A stretch of 64,000 nucleotides of DNA. Origin: Sipunculus nudus. Its lineage: Eukaryota; Annelida; Sipuncula; Golfingiida; Sipunculidae. This document shows positions 10,421-62,364 of the stretch, piece after piece (within the stretch, counting starts at the first letter, position 1; each line of letters starts with the position of its first letter). Where the stretch lies: NCBI GenBank assembly GCA_026874595.1, contig CM049307.1, positions 52,447,370 through 52,511,369 of the forward strand. The letters run 5' to 3'. A program made the translations under genes and the position numbers. The notes under the pieces were generated by a model. It searched no databases. It was given only the letters and a program-made list of their open reading frames with translations, and was not told the origin of the DNA.

Positions 10421-12574
10421 CGTTTGTCAACATGTACCAGAGTCACAAGTGGACCAGGGATTCGGTCATTTTAAAACCTGCCAAACTGAAAAAAAAATAG
10501 CTTTTAACCCAGAAAAAATCCATATCCCCATGAAATGTACCTAACCTTGATTGAAATTTTGATAGAACCAGTGACTGTGCCAGTGATCCAGGTATTGGTA
10601 GACTTTTAGAATTCAATCATAAAATCGTGAAACGCGGTCTGAATCTCCTTATTTCTAAGTAATATTCTAAACGTACCCTGGCTTTCAGTGACTTAAAAGC
10701 GCACTACAGAGCCGTTCTTTTCTCATCGTTATTCTTTAGTCAACGTACTATGATATCAGAATTATACGTCTGGTTGATGCCACAAGACCTCAATGAAAAC
10801 TTTACCCAAGCTGTTGTTTCCTTAATTAGCGAAACAATATACATGTAAATATACTCCCACACAATTACAAATGTAACCTAGACAGAGACTGTAAGCGATC
10901 AGTATTCCATGAATGTAAAAAAAAGAAACTTGGAGCAGGCCTTAATGGCCGGTCTGTCTTCAGATAGATACAGTATAAGGCCAAATAAAAAGTATGGTTC
11001 TCAGGAACTTTTTTTCATAAATCAGTGCGGGCGGGCGATATTTTATTTTTCACAATTGTTTTTATGTTTCGATAAAAATGTCATATGGTCAGGGAAAAGC
11101 ATTAGAATAACAGAATTTTTTGCTATACAGGTAAAAGTACTACATAACAAAGGAATCTTAACAAAATTGTATTATTTTAAATTCTTGAAAGATGAAAATA
11201 AAAATAAAAAATTTTGATACAGGGGGTTAAAATTGACGAGGGCGGTGTCTAAGGACCAAACCTTTTATTATTATTATTTTTTTTTGGCCTCACACTTTTT
11301 CCGTGTTTTAAATATACCATGAATACAACTTTCTTAGATTCTGACTAATATGCCTTTTTTCTGCCAACTGTCTCCATGGAAGAGATCCGCCAGTAACGTT
11401 TTTTAGCCCCGTTCAGTAAATGAGCGCCACCTTGTGTCTGTGTAACAGATTAGAATTACATGTTATGCGTTATTTTGCAGCGCTCTCACCAATATGAGAG
11501 AACGACAGACCTGATAATCACTTTTCATTGTGATAAATTATATTCAATTTATATATTTGCTATTGCCTCCGTAGGCCCTTCTTTTGGGAGGGAGTTGGGG
11601 ACGACGTACCTAATGAATTTACAGATTACTCAAATTTCTTCAATATCCATTCAGTTTTGCATCTCTTATTGAAATAAATATAATGTGGCATGCGTCAGCT
11701 GACGCCCTGAATATTTATAAATGGTACGCAGTACCTGTAGTATGTTTTTGAAAAATAAAATGATAAAAATTGAAAAAAGATTACTTTCATATAACTTAAA
11801 TAATATATATATTCCATATATAGTTTAGGTGAAAGAGAAGAAAAGTATAATTTTCAAGGAGGGGAGTATTTCACATCCTTTGTCAGGGGGTGGGGGGGGG
11901 AGTACCGGATGAGACTTGGTCACTTTAATAAAAACACAGATTTGCTTTAAAACAACAGTAACGGGTAATGCAATGAGTAAAGAGACGCCAAGGTTGGATA
12001 TTTTGTAAAGTTATTAAACAATATCCAAATTATTAAATTATATCTTCTCTATCAGATTGCACTTTTTTAGTGCAATGATAACAACATGATTTTCTGGCCT
12101 TTTTTTAGGCTGGAGTGAATATATGTCAATGGTTATATCGTACCTAATATGATTTTTTTTCTCAAATTAAATAAAAAAGAAATGTTATTATTATTATTTT
12201 TATTATTATTATTATTTATATGATTTTAGGCTGTGTTTATCTGTTATAGGTCTCGTTATTGCCATGATATCACAAAAATAGGTTTGGATGCGATTAATTT
12301 CGCATTGTGCCAGCATCATGTTTGTCGTACTTCGTCGTACAACACCAGATGGCGACTCTATCAAAACAACTTTTCTACATTTTTCCGTCTGAGACCAGAT
12401 ATTTAAAACTAGACATTTCTTGGCACCGCTGGTGCCATAGTATCGCCAGACAAATGAGGTTTTGTGGTATTTTGTTGATATAATGTGATGTATTTGTATT
12501 TTAGCAATGAATGTGAGAAACATTTGTACAAAATATAGGAATATTTTGGATTGGGAAGGACAATTGATCAAAGG
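10421..12574. other. Intergenic, no supported gene
   Basis: The open frame at 10909-11217 (102 codons) has no recognisable domain and an ordinary lysine- and phenylalanine-rich composition for AT-rich DNA. A TTATTATT-type simple repeat is at about 12185-12217, a G-run at 11886-11901, and a truncated family B end (GTATCGCCAGAC) at 12440-12451. Confidence 0.4.
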
Positions 12575-13623
12575 GTTTTTGACTTATAATGCTCACAGTG
12601 CTGTCAAGTGGCCCTTTTTAAGATATTCATGATTTTATGTTTTTCACCAAATATGGGAATATTCAAGGTCAAGGTCACTCTCATAGTCACGGTCATGACC
12701 CCAAATCAATAAACTGCATTCCAAAATATCCAACATTTGAAAAAAAAATTAAATTAAAAAAAAATAATTTAATTAAATTAAATTATAAAATTTAATTTAA
12801 AATTAAATATACCTCATTCCATAAACCATATCTATATACATGCATAACATGAAAGAAATCTGTCCATTACTGTTTGACTTATAATGCTAACAGTATATAC
12901 TGTCAAGTGGCAATGATGGGGTATTCAAAGGCGCAAAAAAACAAGAAAAGGACAACAGGTGGCGCCACCTATCTTCTGCAAAAGACAAAACTATCAAAGA
13001 TCTTCCGTCAACTTGATTTTTGGACCAATCCATGCATCCCTTTTTAAGATATTCATGATTTTATGTGATTTTCACCATATATGGTAATATTCAAGGTCAA
13101 AGCCACTCTCAGAGGAAAGGTCATGACCCCAATTTTAATATACATCATCCCATAACCCATACCTATGTACATGCATAATATTATAGAAATCTGTCAATCA
13201 GTTTTTGACTTGTGATGCTAAAAGTACTGTCAAGTGGCAATGATGGGGGTAATAAACGGCACAAAAACAAGAAAAGGATACTAGGTGGCACCACCAGTTT
13301 CCGGTACATGACATCACTATCCAAGATCTTTGTCCAACTTGATTTTTGAATAAATCCATGAAAGATTTCTTGAGATATTTAAGAATTTGTGTGATTTTCC
13401 CCAAAAATGGATCTATTCAAGGTCAAGGTCACTCTCCTAGTTGAGGTCATGACCCCATTTTAAATAGGCTTCGTCCTCTCACCTATATCTATAAATGTGT
13501 CAAGTTTGAAAAAGATCCTTGAAATATTTTTTTAGTTATTGTGTCCAAAAGAAATCTCTGCGGCGGCGGCGGCGGCGCAACCGTGCCTAAACCATAGTAT
13601 CTCCAGACTATGTCTGGCGATAC
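12575..13623 (-). repeat. Hairpin-capped repeat, family B, reverse orientation
   Basis: The cap is at 13597-13623: GTATCTCCAGAC tat GTCTGGCGATAC, 12-bp arms with one mismatch and a 3-nt loop. Next to it is a (CGG)n tract at 13561-13577. The body has three diverged tandem units of about 300 nt, each starting near gactt.taatgct.a.agt..tgtcaagtgg (about 12582, 12876, 13207) and containing TTCAAGGTCA and GGTCATGACCCC. The same family is present in + orientation at 45689-46240, with cap, CCG tract and body in the same order. Confidence 0.65.
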
Positions 13624-14235
13624 AATAACAAAGTAATGCATTGATCTTGTTTGCTGATAAAATGTGAAGGGGCCAACACACAGGAATGAGGAGAGCCCCC
13701 ATGTGTCGTCGCTTGAAATAAGGAAGTCAAGATAAACCCGGCCAAAAAAAATTACAAAGAGGACGAAATACCTAAATATCTTAATGAACAAAAAAATTAA
13801 TTTTTTTTCATCATAACCGTTGCTCAAGAATGGTTTGCAGAAGTGATAGAGTCTTTGTTATAAGTCAGTTTAATCAGCTTATCCTTCACATTTTCTCTGA
13901 CTAACCGACACTATGGAGCAAAAAGAATACTTTAATGACTTGCTTGGTACCCACATATCTTCTTTGAGCACCAAGTAAAGATACAAATTTCTCATTACCC
14001 AGGACACCTTTATCTATATATATTTCTCCCACACTTATGGTGTCATACACTCACATCGGTTGACATAATAGAGGGTGAAAGTATGAATGTCATATTTTAA
14101 ATTTGTTGAAGGTTCTATATATGACACCGTTTCCCCAAATTCGTGTGTATTCATCTGCTGTCTTTTTAGGTGACTGAGAAACTTACTGCCCTCTTTTGCA
14201 TATTTGGTCCCCCAGAATACTCCAACCCGAGAATC
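13624..14235. other. Intergenic; possible upstream remains of the integrase-type element
   Basis: No domain can be read with confidence. The minus-strand open frame at 13489-13827 runs out of the family B repeat and is explained by it. Confidence 0.35.
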
Positions 14236-15276
14236 TTCTACTACTAAAGAAACACCCTATGAGGTAGTGTTTGGCCAGAGACCATACTATATAACAGCCA
14301 GTTGACCAGGGTCTACAGCATGAATAAGACACGGAGTTTGAGCGCTGCCACCAACCAAGTGACCACCAACCAAAGCCAGATGAGGAACCTGATATAGTGT
14401 CTCCTGTGAATAAAAACCTCCATCTGATGCAGAAGGACAAGATGCTCAAGATGCGGATGCTGGTCCAGCTTCCCTCCTGCAGCAACTCAGTAGGAAGATC
14501 GGTATGTTCAGCTTCTTGATGATGGGAGGAATATTCCGAAGGGTTTTGAAATACCCCACATATGTCTTTACGGAAACACCATCACCACACAAACATTTAT
14601 AGCCATCCATACAACTCATGTTCTGGATTCTGATTTTATTCCAGCTAGCTACAATCCACGTATCGAAGCACCCCATGCAGGTTTGCCAGTCTGTGGCTTA
14701 GTACCGTTCTAACATCTGAGATGAAGAAGAAACAGAAACTCCTCACACCAAGATTCGCAAGCAAACTACCGACATCTACTTGGAGAGAGCCCGCCGCTTA
14801 AAAAAGAGTATGCTGAAGGTGACAATGTTGGCATAAAAATACATAAGACAGACCGAATCAATACAGATGCCAAGATTCTTGCGTGTAAAGTCCTGTCAAG
14901 AGATCAGACTAGGGTAACAGCATACACGCTGTACTGTCCCATTTGCATCATCAAAACAAGGTACAAGTCTGTAGACTTGATCATCATGAAGAAAGTGCAC
15001 TTTCTTGCACTAGAGACTGTGGATCCACATACTCCACCAGAGATCTTAATGATCCAGGCCAGCAGAGATAACACCAAATGGAAGGCAGCCCCTGGAGGAT
15101 CTCAATGTGCATGCAAAGGTAGTTGTATCAACAACATGTGCAGATACAAGAAAGCCAGAATCCAGTGCTGTACCAAGTGCCATGGTGGTACTCCATGCAG
15201 GACGTTGCCAAAACCGAATATAAGGACTATAATGGCTAAGTATATCAAGGCTATCCTCAATCTGTTGTGTAGGTAA
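14236..15276 (+). pseudogene. Broken integrase-type transposon gene with cysteine-rich tail (KRBA2/GIN/Ginger-like)
   Basis: Three colinear pieces of one protein family can be read in different frames. At about 14240-14301 the frame gives ETPYEVVFGQRPYY, the motif that closes the catalytic core in gypsy-derived and Ginger-type integrases, then a stop. At about 14715-14815 a charged segment ends LERARRLKK. After a one-base frame change in an A run, 14801-15276 reads EYAEGDNVGIKIHKTDR, continues through a beta-rich domain, and ends with a cysteine cluster CACKGSCINNMC...CCTKCHGGTPC before TAA/TAG. Animal proteins annotated KRBA2-like share this order: integrase end, GD.VGI.I...DR segment, cysteine-rich tail. 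Frameshifts and stops between the pieces make it non-functional. The catalytic part is not found. Confidence 0.65.
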
Positions 15277-15339
15277 TGAACTGTGCATGTGCAAATACAG
15301 GAGTAGTTCAAAACATATACAATATTTTGGTTTTGTTAC

Positions 15340-15562
15340 TATGCAGCAAGACATATACGGGACCTGGACAGTCGAGGGGTAAAACGCTGGGCTTTCTCCG
15401 CTGGCGACCCGGGTTCGATCTTCAGTGTGGCTATGAGAGTGGGTTGTAGTTGACCGTCCAAAGCCAGTGGTTTTCTCCGGTTTCCTCCACCCATACAGAA
15501 TACCGAACGTACAATCCATGCAGAACTCTATTTTGAGATTAAAAATAAAGCCTGAAAAAAGT
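15340..15562 (+). mobile_element. SINE with tRNA-like pol III head and conserved core
   Basis: An A-box-like stretch at about 15371-15390 (gtcgaggggtaaaacgctgg) and a B box GGTTCGATC at 15412-15420 have tRNA spacing. About 50 nt later comes GGTTTTCTCCGG followed by TTTCCTCCACC (15469-15492), a core shared by several metazoan SINE families. It ends in an A-rich tail with AATAAAGCCTG. The minus-strand open frame across it (15046-15519) is a shadow. Which named SINE superfamily it belongs to would need a database comparison. Confidence 0.7.
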
Positions 15563-15764
15563 AGTTATCTTTCAAACTGAATTGCTGTTTTCTGTTTAAC
15601 CTCAACTACAAGTTACTTATCTCATTTATTCTGTTAAACAGCTTAGTCTACCTAAATCTGTGGTTGACATGCTTTAAATTAACTTTATTAAATGAATGAT
15701 ACATTTATTCTTATCTCAGCTGAAATATAATCAATAGTCCCTGTTGCTGTTTCAGGTAGACGAG

Positions 15765-16052
15765 GAGAAACTTTTGGAACCAACCAAGGCCGTGTGTATC
15801 TAGTATGCTGGCCAGATCAACAAAGCTGACTTATTTGTGGTGGTGTTAGACACGCTTGTCGTGGCTGAATGTCCTGACGCCTCATCAGCAGTGGCAGTGC
15901 TGATTGCCAGACTGTACGTCTTCAATTTGGACTACCCTGGGGACTATTTAAATTTTCTGCAAATTGTGACCAATGCATTGATGAGCTGGGATGATGGCCT
16001 GCCGAAACGAAAAAAAGTGTTGGACATTTTAATGAAACTGGACAGATGCTGA
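15765..16052 (+). pseudogene. Fragment of an unidentified protein, broken by a stop
   Basis: After a gtttcag acceptor-like site the frame reads VDEEKLLEPTKAVCI, hits TAG, then continues open from about 15805 through LFVVVLDTLVVAECPDASSA and VFNLDYPGDYLNFLQ to KKVLDILMKLDRC and a stop. The pattern (hydrophobic strand, acidic-Cys turn, A..VL.A..YVFNLDYP, FLQ, DG...K) resembles a C-terminal segment I have seen in uncharacterised animal proteins, often transposon-linked. No function can be assigned. The in-frame stop and the MITE abutting its 3' end indicate decay. Confidence 0.45.
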
Positions 16053-16253
16053 AGGCCCTTTTACACAGGGCTGCGACATTTGTGCAACGTTTGAGGAGTC
16101 TAAAAATGTCCAGGATGCTCAATGGTGATGCTCAATTCTGTGTAACTGCTCCATAAATATTCCAGCGATACCTGTGCCTCCATTGAACCTCGAAGAATGC
16201 AAATTAGGGTATTTTCATGGCACAAAGATCCCCATTCTGTGTAAAGGCCCTTT
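16052..16253. mobile_element. About 200-bp MITE with imperfect terminal inverted repeats
   Basis: The left end AAGGCCCTTTTACACAG (16052-16068) and right end CTGTGTAAAGGCCCTTT (16237-16253) are inverted repeats with a one-base offset. There is no coding potential between them. The AGGGCC..TACACAG style of terminus suggests an hAT- or similar-type non-autonomous element. No clean target duplication is visible. Confidence 0.55.
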
Positions 16254-16460
16254 AAATTAATGTGTAGTCATTAAAGGTGCCCAGTCACCTACCTTTTGAA
16301 AAAGAATTTAAGTGATTTCTGGCTTCTTATGTGTTTATATTAATGTTCCAAGGATAAATTTGTTTGTGAAAAATTCTTATAAGACCTTCATGAAGGATGT
16401 GTGAAGTTGTTTATCAGCAACATGTTTATAAACACAGCAACGTTGACAAACGGGAAAAAC

Positions 16461-16486
16461 ATGCAACCTTAGGTGGTAGGTTGCAT
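16461..16486. other. Perfect 9-bp-arm hairpin
   Basis: ATGCAACCT and AGGTTGCAT flank an 8-nt loop. It lies in a segment (16275-16600) that begins AAAGGTGCCCAGTCACC and looks like another dispersed repeat. No gene is associated. Confidence 0.7.
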
Positions 16487-16654
16487 ATATGCGGTGGTAG
16501 AAAGGTCGCTTGTTGCAAAACGCCATTTGTAAAGCTCTGGCTGTTATAACTTGTTGCCAGATGCCCTGTTGATTTATATTACATTATGCAACAATAAATT
16601 GTGGTTATCATAATTTTTTTTTTTCTTTTCTTGTACAGGTTAATAGTGTCAAAG

Positions 16655-16950
16655 ACGAGTAAGCTTGCCTACTCACAGTGAGAAATGAACGCTCAACATG
16701 AGCATGACTACCTACTCACAGCGAGTACGGATTTCTTCTCAGAACATACTCAGAACATACTCATCCCCTACTCAGGCTGAGCTTGCATTCCTCTCCTGCG
16801 AGTAGTTTATACTCAAGTTGAGAAGGCTGAGCTACTCATCTTGAGTATAGTATTCTACTCCTGTTGAGTATACATCCTACTCGCATGAGTATATGATGCT
16901 TGTTGAATGCACAACGGCTTGATGACTCTAGAATACTCAGCACGAGTATC
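16655..16950. repeat. Cluster of short TACTC-N(4-5)-GAGTA palindromes
   Basis: Five perfect copies of the pattern lie at 16713-16727, 16833-16847, 16856-16870, 16878-16891 and 16934-16948, with different spacers (ACAGC, ATCTT, CTGTT, GCAT, AGCAC). At least five imperfect copies lie at 16670-16684, 16691-16703, 16769-16782, 16791-16805 and 16810-16824. The arms are kept while spacers and intervals vary, so this is neither a simple tandem repeat nor a CRISPR array. I do not know an element with this structure. Confidence 0.8.
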
Positions 16951-17522
16951 CTCGGTTTTCAGTGTGTAAAAAATAAATGTTTATATTTATTGTGAAATTT
17001 GTGGATTAATAGCTTCGTGGTATATATTTCAATTGCGTTTTGTGTGAAAAAGTGCGTTGGATCATGGTGGAATAAAATAATAATACCTGTTGGACTTCAG
17101 TTTTACAAGCTTACAGAGTTGTATACTAATATAGTTTTATGTTGTTTTGTCAGCCTGGTAAAACTTAATTGCTATTCAAAAATGTTACAAATAAAAGAAG
17201 AACTCCAGTGAAACTATGAGTGGTTTTATTTTTAGCACATTTAACTTGTTTTAGTTATGGCACTGATTTTTTTATGTTATCATTGAATATCAAGATATTA
17301 CTTTTAAGACATATATATACTTTTCTCAGCTTATAAATCGTTCAAAATTTCAAATGTACGTGAAAATAAACAGTAATCATTATCATGTAACAATCAACAT
17401 GATAAAGCAACAAAATTGAATGAAGCAGAATAATATAGCTGGGATTATAATATGGCCAATGGGTGAAATCAGAATTTCAATATCGCATCGGCGGATTTTA
17501 AATTATCCTGCAATGGGTTCTA

Positions 17523-17569
<47 letters not shown>

Positions 17570-18570
17570 ATATACCCGGTATATATTATTCACTCTACTT
17601 AATCTCAGCCTCTATTGATCATGCATTTGTCAAAACTGTTTTGCGGTAAATCAGCACCAAGTCCCCGTGGTCTATAGTATTAATATCGGTAAATGATAAT
17701 CTTATACAATGCCTAAAAGCCATATATAAAATAAACTATTTTATTCATCCCATGTATACCCCATATAAATTATTACGAAATCATATCCTCCGGGGTATTT
17801 ATAGCAAATTAAAAGTATTTTGTCTCGACCGGATTATTTGTTTTTAAAGAAAAGAAATAACTTCTTTTCTCATTTTCGGTGCCATATTCCGTAGAACATT
17901 TTTTATGGACGCATCACCCTCTGACACACGCATTGTTCAGATACTGTTCATGACAATGTTAACATGCGGGCTGATAGAGATTCATTATATCAAAGTCTTG
18001 CTGCAGTTAAGAAATATATGGACTGTTGAACTTTATAAGACACTTTAACTTTACTAATATTATACCGCCTCATCAATAATTATGTAATAAACACACAGGA
18101 ACTGAATTACAACGTTCGATGCCTATAATTGAAAAGAAGTGGTTAAATTTCCGTATGTGCAAAACTGAGACAGACTCGTGTGCTTTATCGCTCTATCAGG
18201 TTTGATATATTTATACTAACCCATGTGCTTTTAATATTACCACATTTTAATTTATTAATATAGCATGATAAGTGCGTTTAGAAATTTTGTAAGCACTTTC
18301 ACTGTTTTTAATGCATAACCGAATCAATTTAAAACAAGATAAAGGTATACCTTATATGCGTAATATTTTAATGAATGCCTGTATATTTTATTATTGTGTT
18401 GAGAATGAAATAATGTGCGAGAACTTTTCTGTATTTTAAAAACTTACTATTTGAATTGTAAGTGCATGCCACACATGCACAAATGCCGGCACTATCATGC
18501 AAACATGCCTTTCAAAATATCGTAAATTTACATTTAACGAATTGGGATTTTATTTATCTTTGTAACTTTT
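16951..18570. other. Intergenic, no supported gene
   Basis: AT-rich sequence with a (TA)n microsatellite at 17526-17566, which creates the isoleucine-tyrosine run in a spurious open frame at 17420-17602. Nothing else stands out. Confidence 0.5.
17526..17566. repeat. (TA)n microsatellite
   Basis: About 20 uninterrupted TA units. Confidence 0.95.
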
Positions 18571-18853
18571 TATACGCCCTGCATGCTCTGACGGGTCGTA
18601 TCATGGTATATAACTTATAGGGATTTGATTGATTTTCATCTAACTCACTGAAAATATTAAGCAAAAAAGTACCTCCGCCCAGTCTGAATCTCGGCAAAAT
18701 TCACGCATATTTAATGAGGCCAGCAGATAATTATAGGCGTACTTGTTCTACTCGCTATAACTTATACCAGGAAATTTGATTTTTTTTATGAAACCCACTG
18801 TATATATTTACCAATACAGTATCTTGCCTTGGTTCTTATCTCTTCAATGTCAT

Positions 18854-18921
<68 letters not shown>

Positions 18922-19190
18922 TTGATGAGGTCAGAGGTCACCAGGCTGGTGTCCCAGTGATGACTTACCAGGAATTTGATGGATTTTCACTAATCTCTTT
19001 ATAAATTAATATTACAATAACGTTTCTCATAAGTGTTAAATTATTTGTAAAATATGTGCATATTTAATGAGGTCAAAGGTTAAAAGACATACGTACGACG
19101 AAAGTTTCTCATCTGAATTCAGTTCTTTGTAAAATATTTGTATATTTAATGAGGTCTCAGGTTACATGACATATGTACGACGGGTGTATT
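18571..19190 (+). repeat. Repeat family C copy with embedded (TA)n
   Basis: It starts TATACGCCC...TGACGGGTCGTATCATGG, a decayed inverted pair, and ends with GTACGACGGGTGTATTACG near 19176. Three or four internal units carry catatttaatgagg and a gaggtcagaggtcaccagg-like word (about 18705, 18922, 19055, 19140). A (TA)n tract of about 64 nt sits at 18856-18919. It is the same family as 1931-2480. Confidence 0.6.
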
Positions 19191-20399
19191 ACGCAGTCCT
19201 GTTCAGTGCTCTTAATTGTTTTACTTTTCTTTTGTCAAAATGCATATATTCGAAATTTCAATTTCGCAATTAAATGTTTTCTTATCACGAAACTCTTCAA
19301 AGGATATCCCCCCTTTCTTTACACAAGGAAGACGCCTAAAACTCATGTTTATAAGTCATATTTTTTAGTACATGTTTACTTATAATGTCACATAAATCCT
19401 TATCCACACCTGCATGAGGTAATTAACATTGCTTCCATTTTTGCTTTGAATTCATAATTTTACCTTTTAAGGGAAGACGTGTATTAATAAAATCAAATTA
19501 AAAAAAAAAAACAAAGTTCTTACCGGTATAGCCTATATTTGATCATCAACTGTTAAATTTATATTTTATGCACGCTTTAATTTCTTTTAATATTGGCAAC
19601 AGTTTTTGTGTGGATTTACTCCCCCCCCCCCCTCCCACCAACCACACACATGTATATACACATACATATTTATAATACGTAATATAAATATCAATATACG
19701 GGAATATTTATATAAACAGTGTCCAAATGTGAAATGCTGTTTATAGGCCTAGTGTTTTGTATCACAACATTATCTCACTTAGCCGAATGCCTCACCTTAA
19801 TCTCAAGAATATAGTAAGTGTGCTTTTATGCAAAAGAACTTTATTTTGAACAAAAGGGGTGATTTTCCAAGATTATCAGATTCAACTTGAATGAACAGAG
19901 ACGCACTAAACCACAACCGCCCCCTATCGGTAACTGGGTTTGGTCTGTGTAAACACAAGGATCACACTTTGAACATAAAAGCCCAAGCCAGTGAAATCAC
20001 TTGGCAGTTACGTAATAAGACATGAAGCGATAAATATACGGGAAAAAAGAGCACCCAAATTCATGCAAGTGGCCAAAATCATTTTAGGGCGCGGACAAAT
20101 TCAGGCCAATAGTAGAATGACCGATAACAAATGAATATAGTGGTGCAGGTCTGTTGCACTTGTCACTTATGAGTCACTGGGGTGCATCATACACTTTGGG
20201 GCCAAAATCCCTGAAAATAGCACAACTGTGAATGAAGAAAAAAACTGTATAACAACATTAAATCGTCTTTTGATTATTTAATTAAGATCTTTAAGTGTTT
20301 TAAATCTGTCCCATGTGAATTTTCAATATTGCAGTGCGTATGTCTGTGCGGTTATTCCACCAAACCTGCACTGCTCATGCTTCGCTTCCTGGTCCCATC
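19191..20399. other. Intergenic sequence upstream of the myosin promoter
   Basis: No exon or element can be supported. A C-run lies at 19620-19632. G+C and CpG content rise from about 20330 towards the gene start. Confidence 0.5.
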
Positions 20400-20728
20400 A
20401 TATATGTGGGCAGGGCACATTCACCGGCAGCGGCCAGCGGAATGCTGTCACGTGATCTATAGTATAAGACCTGATTGGACGCAGACGTCGTCTGGAGAGT
20501 GGCGCTCTGTGCGACTAACCAACTTGCTGAACTTTGAAAGAGGGCTCACTTGCCAGCATTAAAGCAGGCATAGGGCGCGGTAATAAGGCAGGCTAGCCGT
20601 TTTCGACGGGACTTTTTTGTTTCTGATAAACTTTCCTAAGTGAGAGGATAGCTTAGGCAGAGCTTGAGCACAGAATCGAGAACAGAACACCGGAAGAGCG
20701 ATAGGTTGGAGGTCAGTTCATTTTCAAC
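20400..20728 (+). promoter_or_regulatory. Likely promoter and 5'UTR region of the myosin heavy chain gene
   Basis: This is the most G+C- and CpG-rich stretch near the start codon. Visible motifs are an E-box CACGTG (20449-20454), a TATA-like TATAAG (20463-20468), an inverted CCAAT box GATTGG (20473-20478) and a palindromic GACGTC (20484-20489). Transcription could begin anywhere from about 20490 to 20640. No splice acceptor is convincing between here and the ATG, so the 5'UTR may be continuous with the first coding exon, but a separate non-coding first exon (as in vertebrate non-muscle myosin genes) cannot be excluded. Confidence 0.45.

Positions 20729-62364
<41,636 letters not shown>

Noticed and set aside
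15371-15420. Stand-alone tRNA gene
   Set aside because: A and B boxes are present but the cloverleaf arms do not pair and a SINE core follows, so it is the head of a SINE.
15046-15519. 157-codon minus-strand open frame
   Set aside because: It runs antisense over the integrase relic and the SINE; the apparent protein is explained by those features.
16655-16950. CRISPR-like array
   Set aside because: Repeats are palindromic 14-15-mers at irregular 6-60 nt spacing with no conserved spacer length, in a eukaryotic genome.
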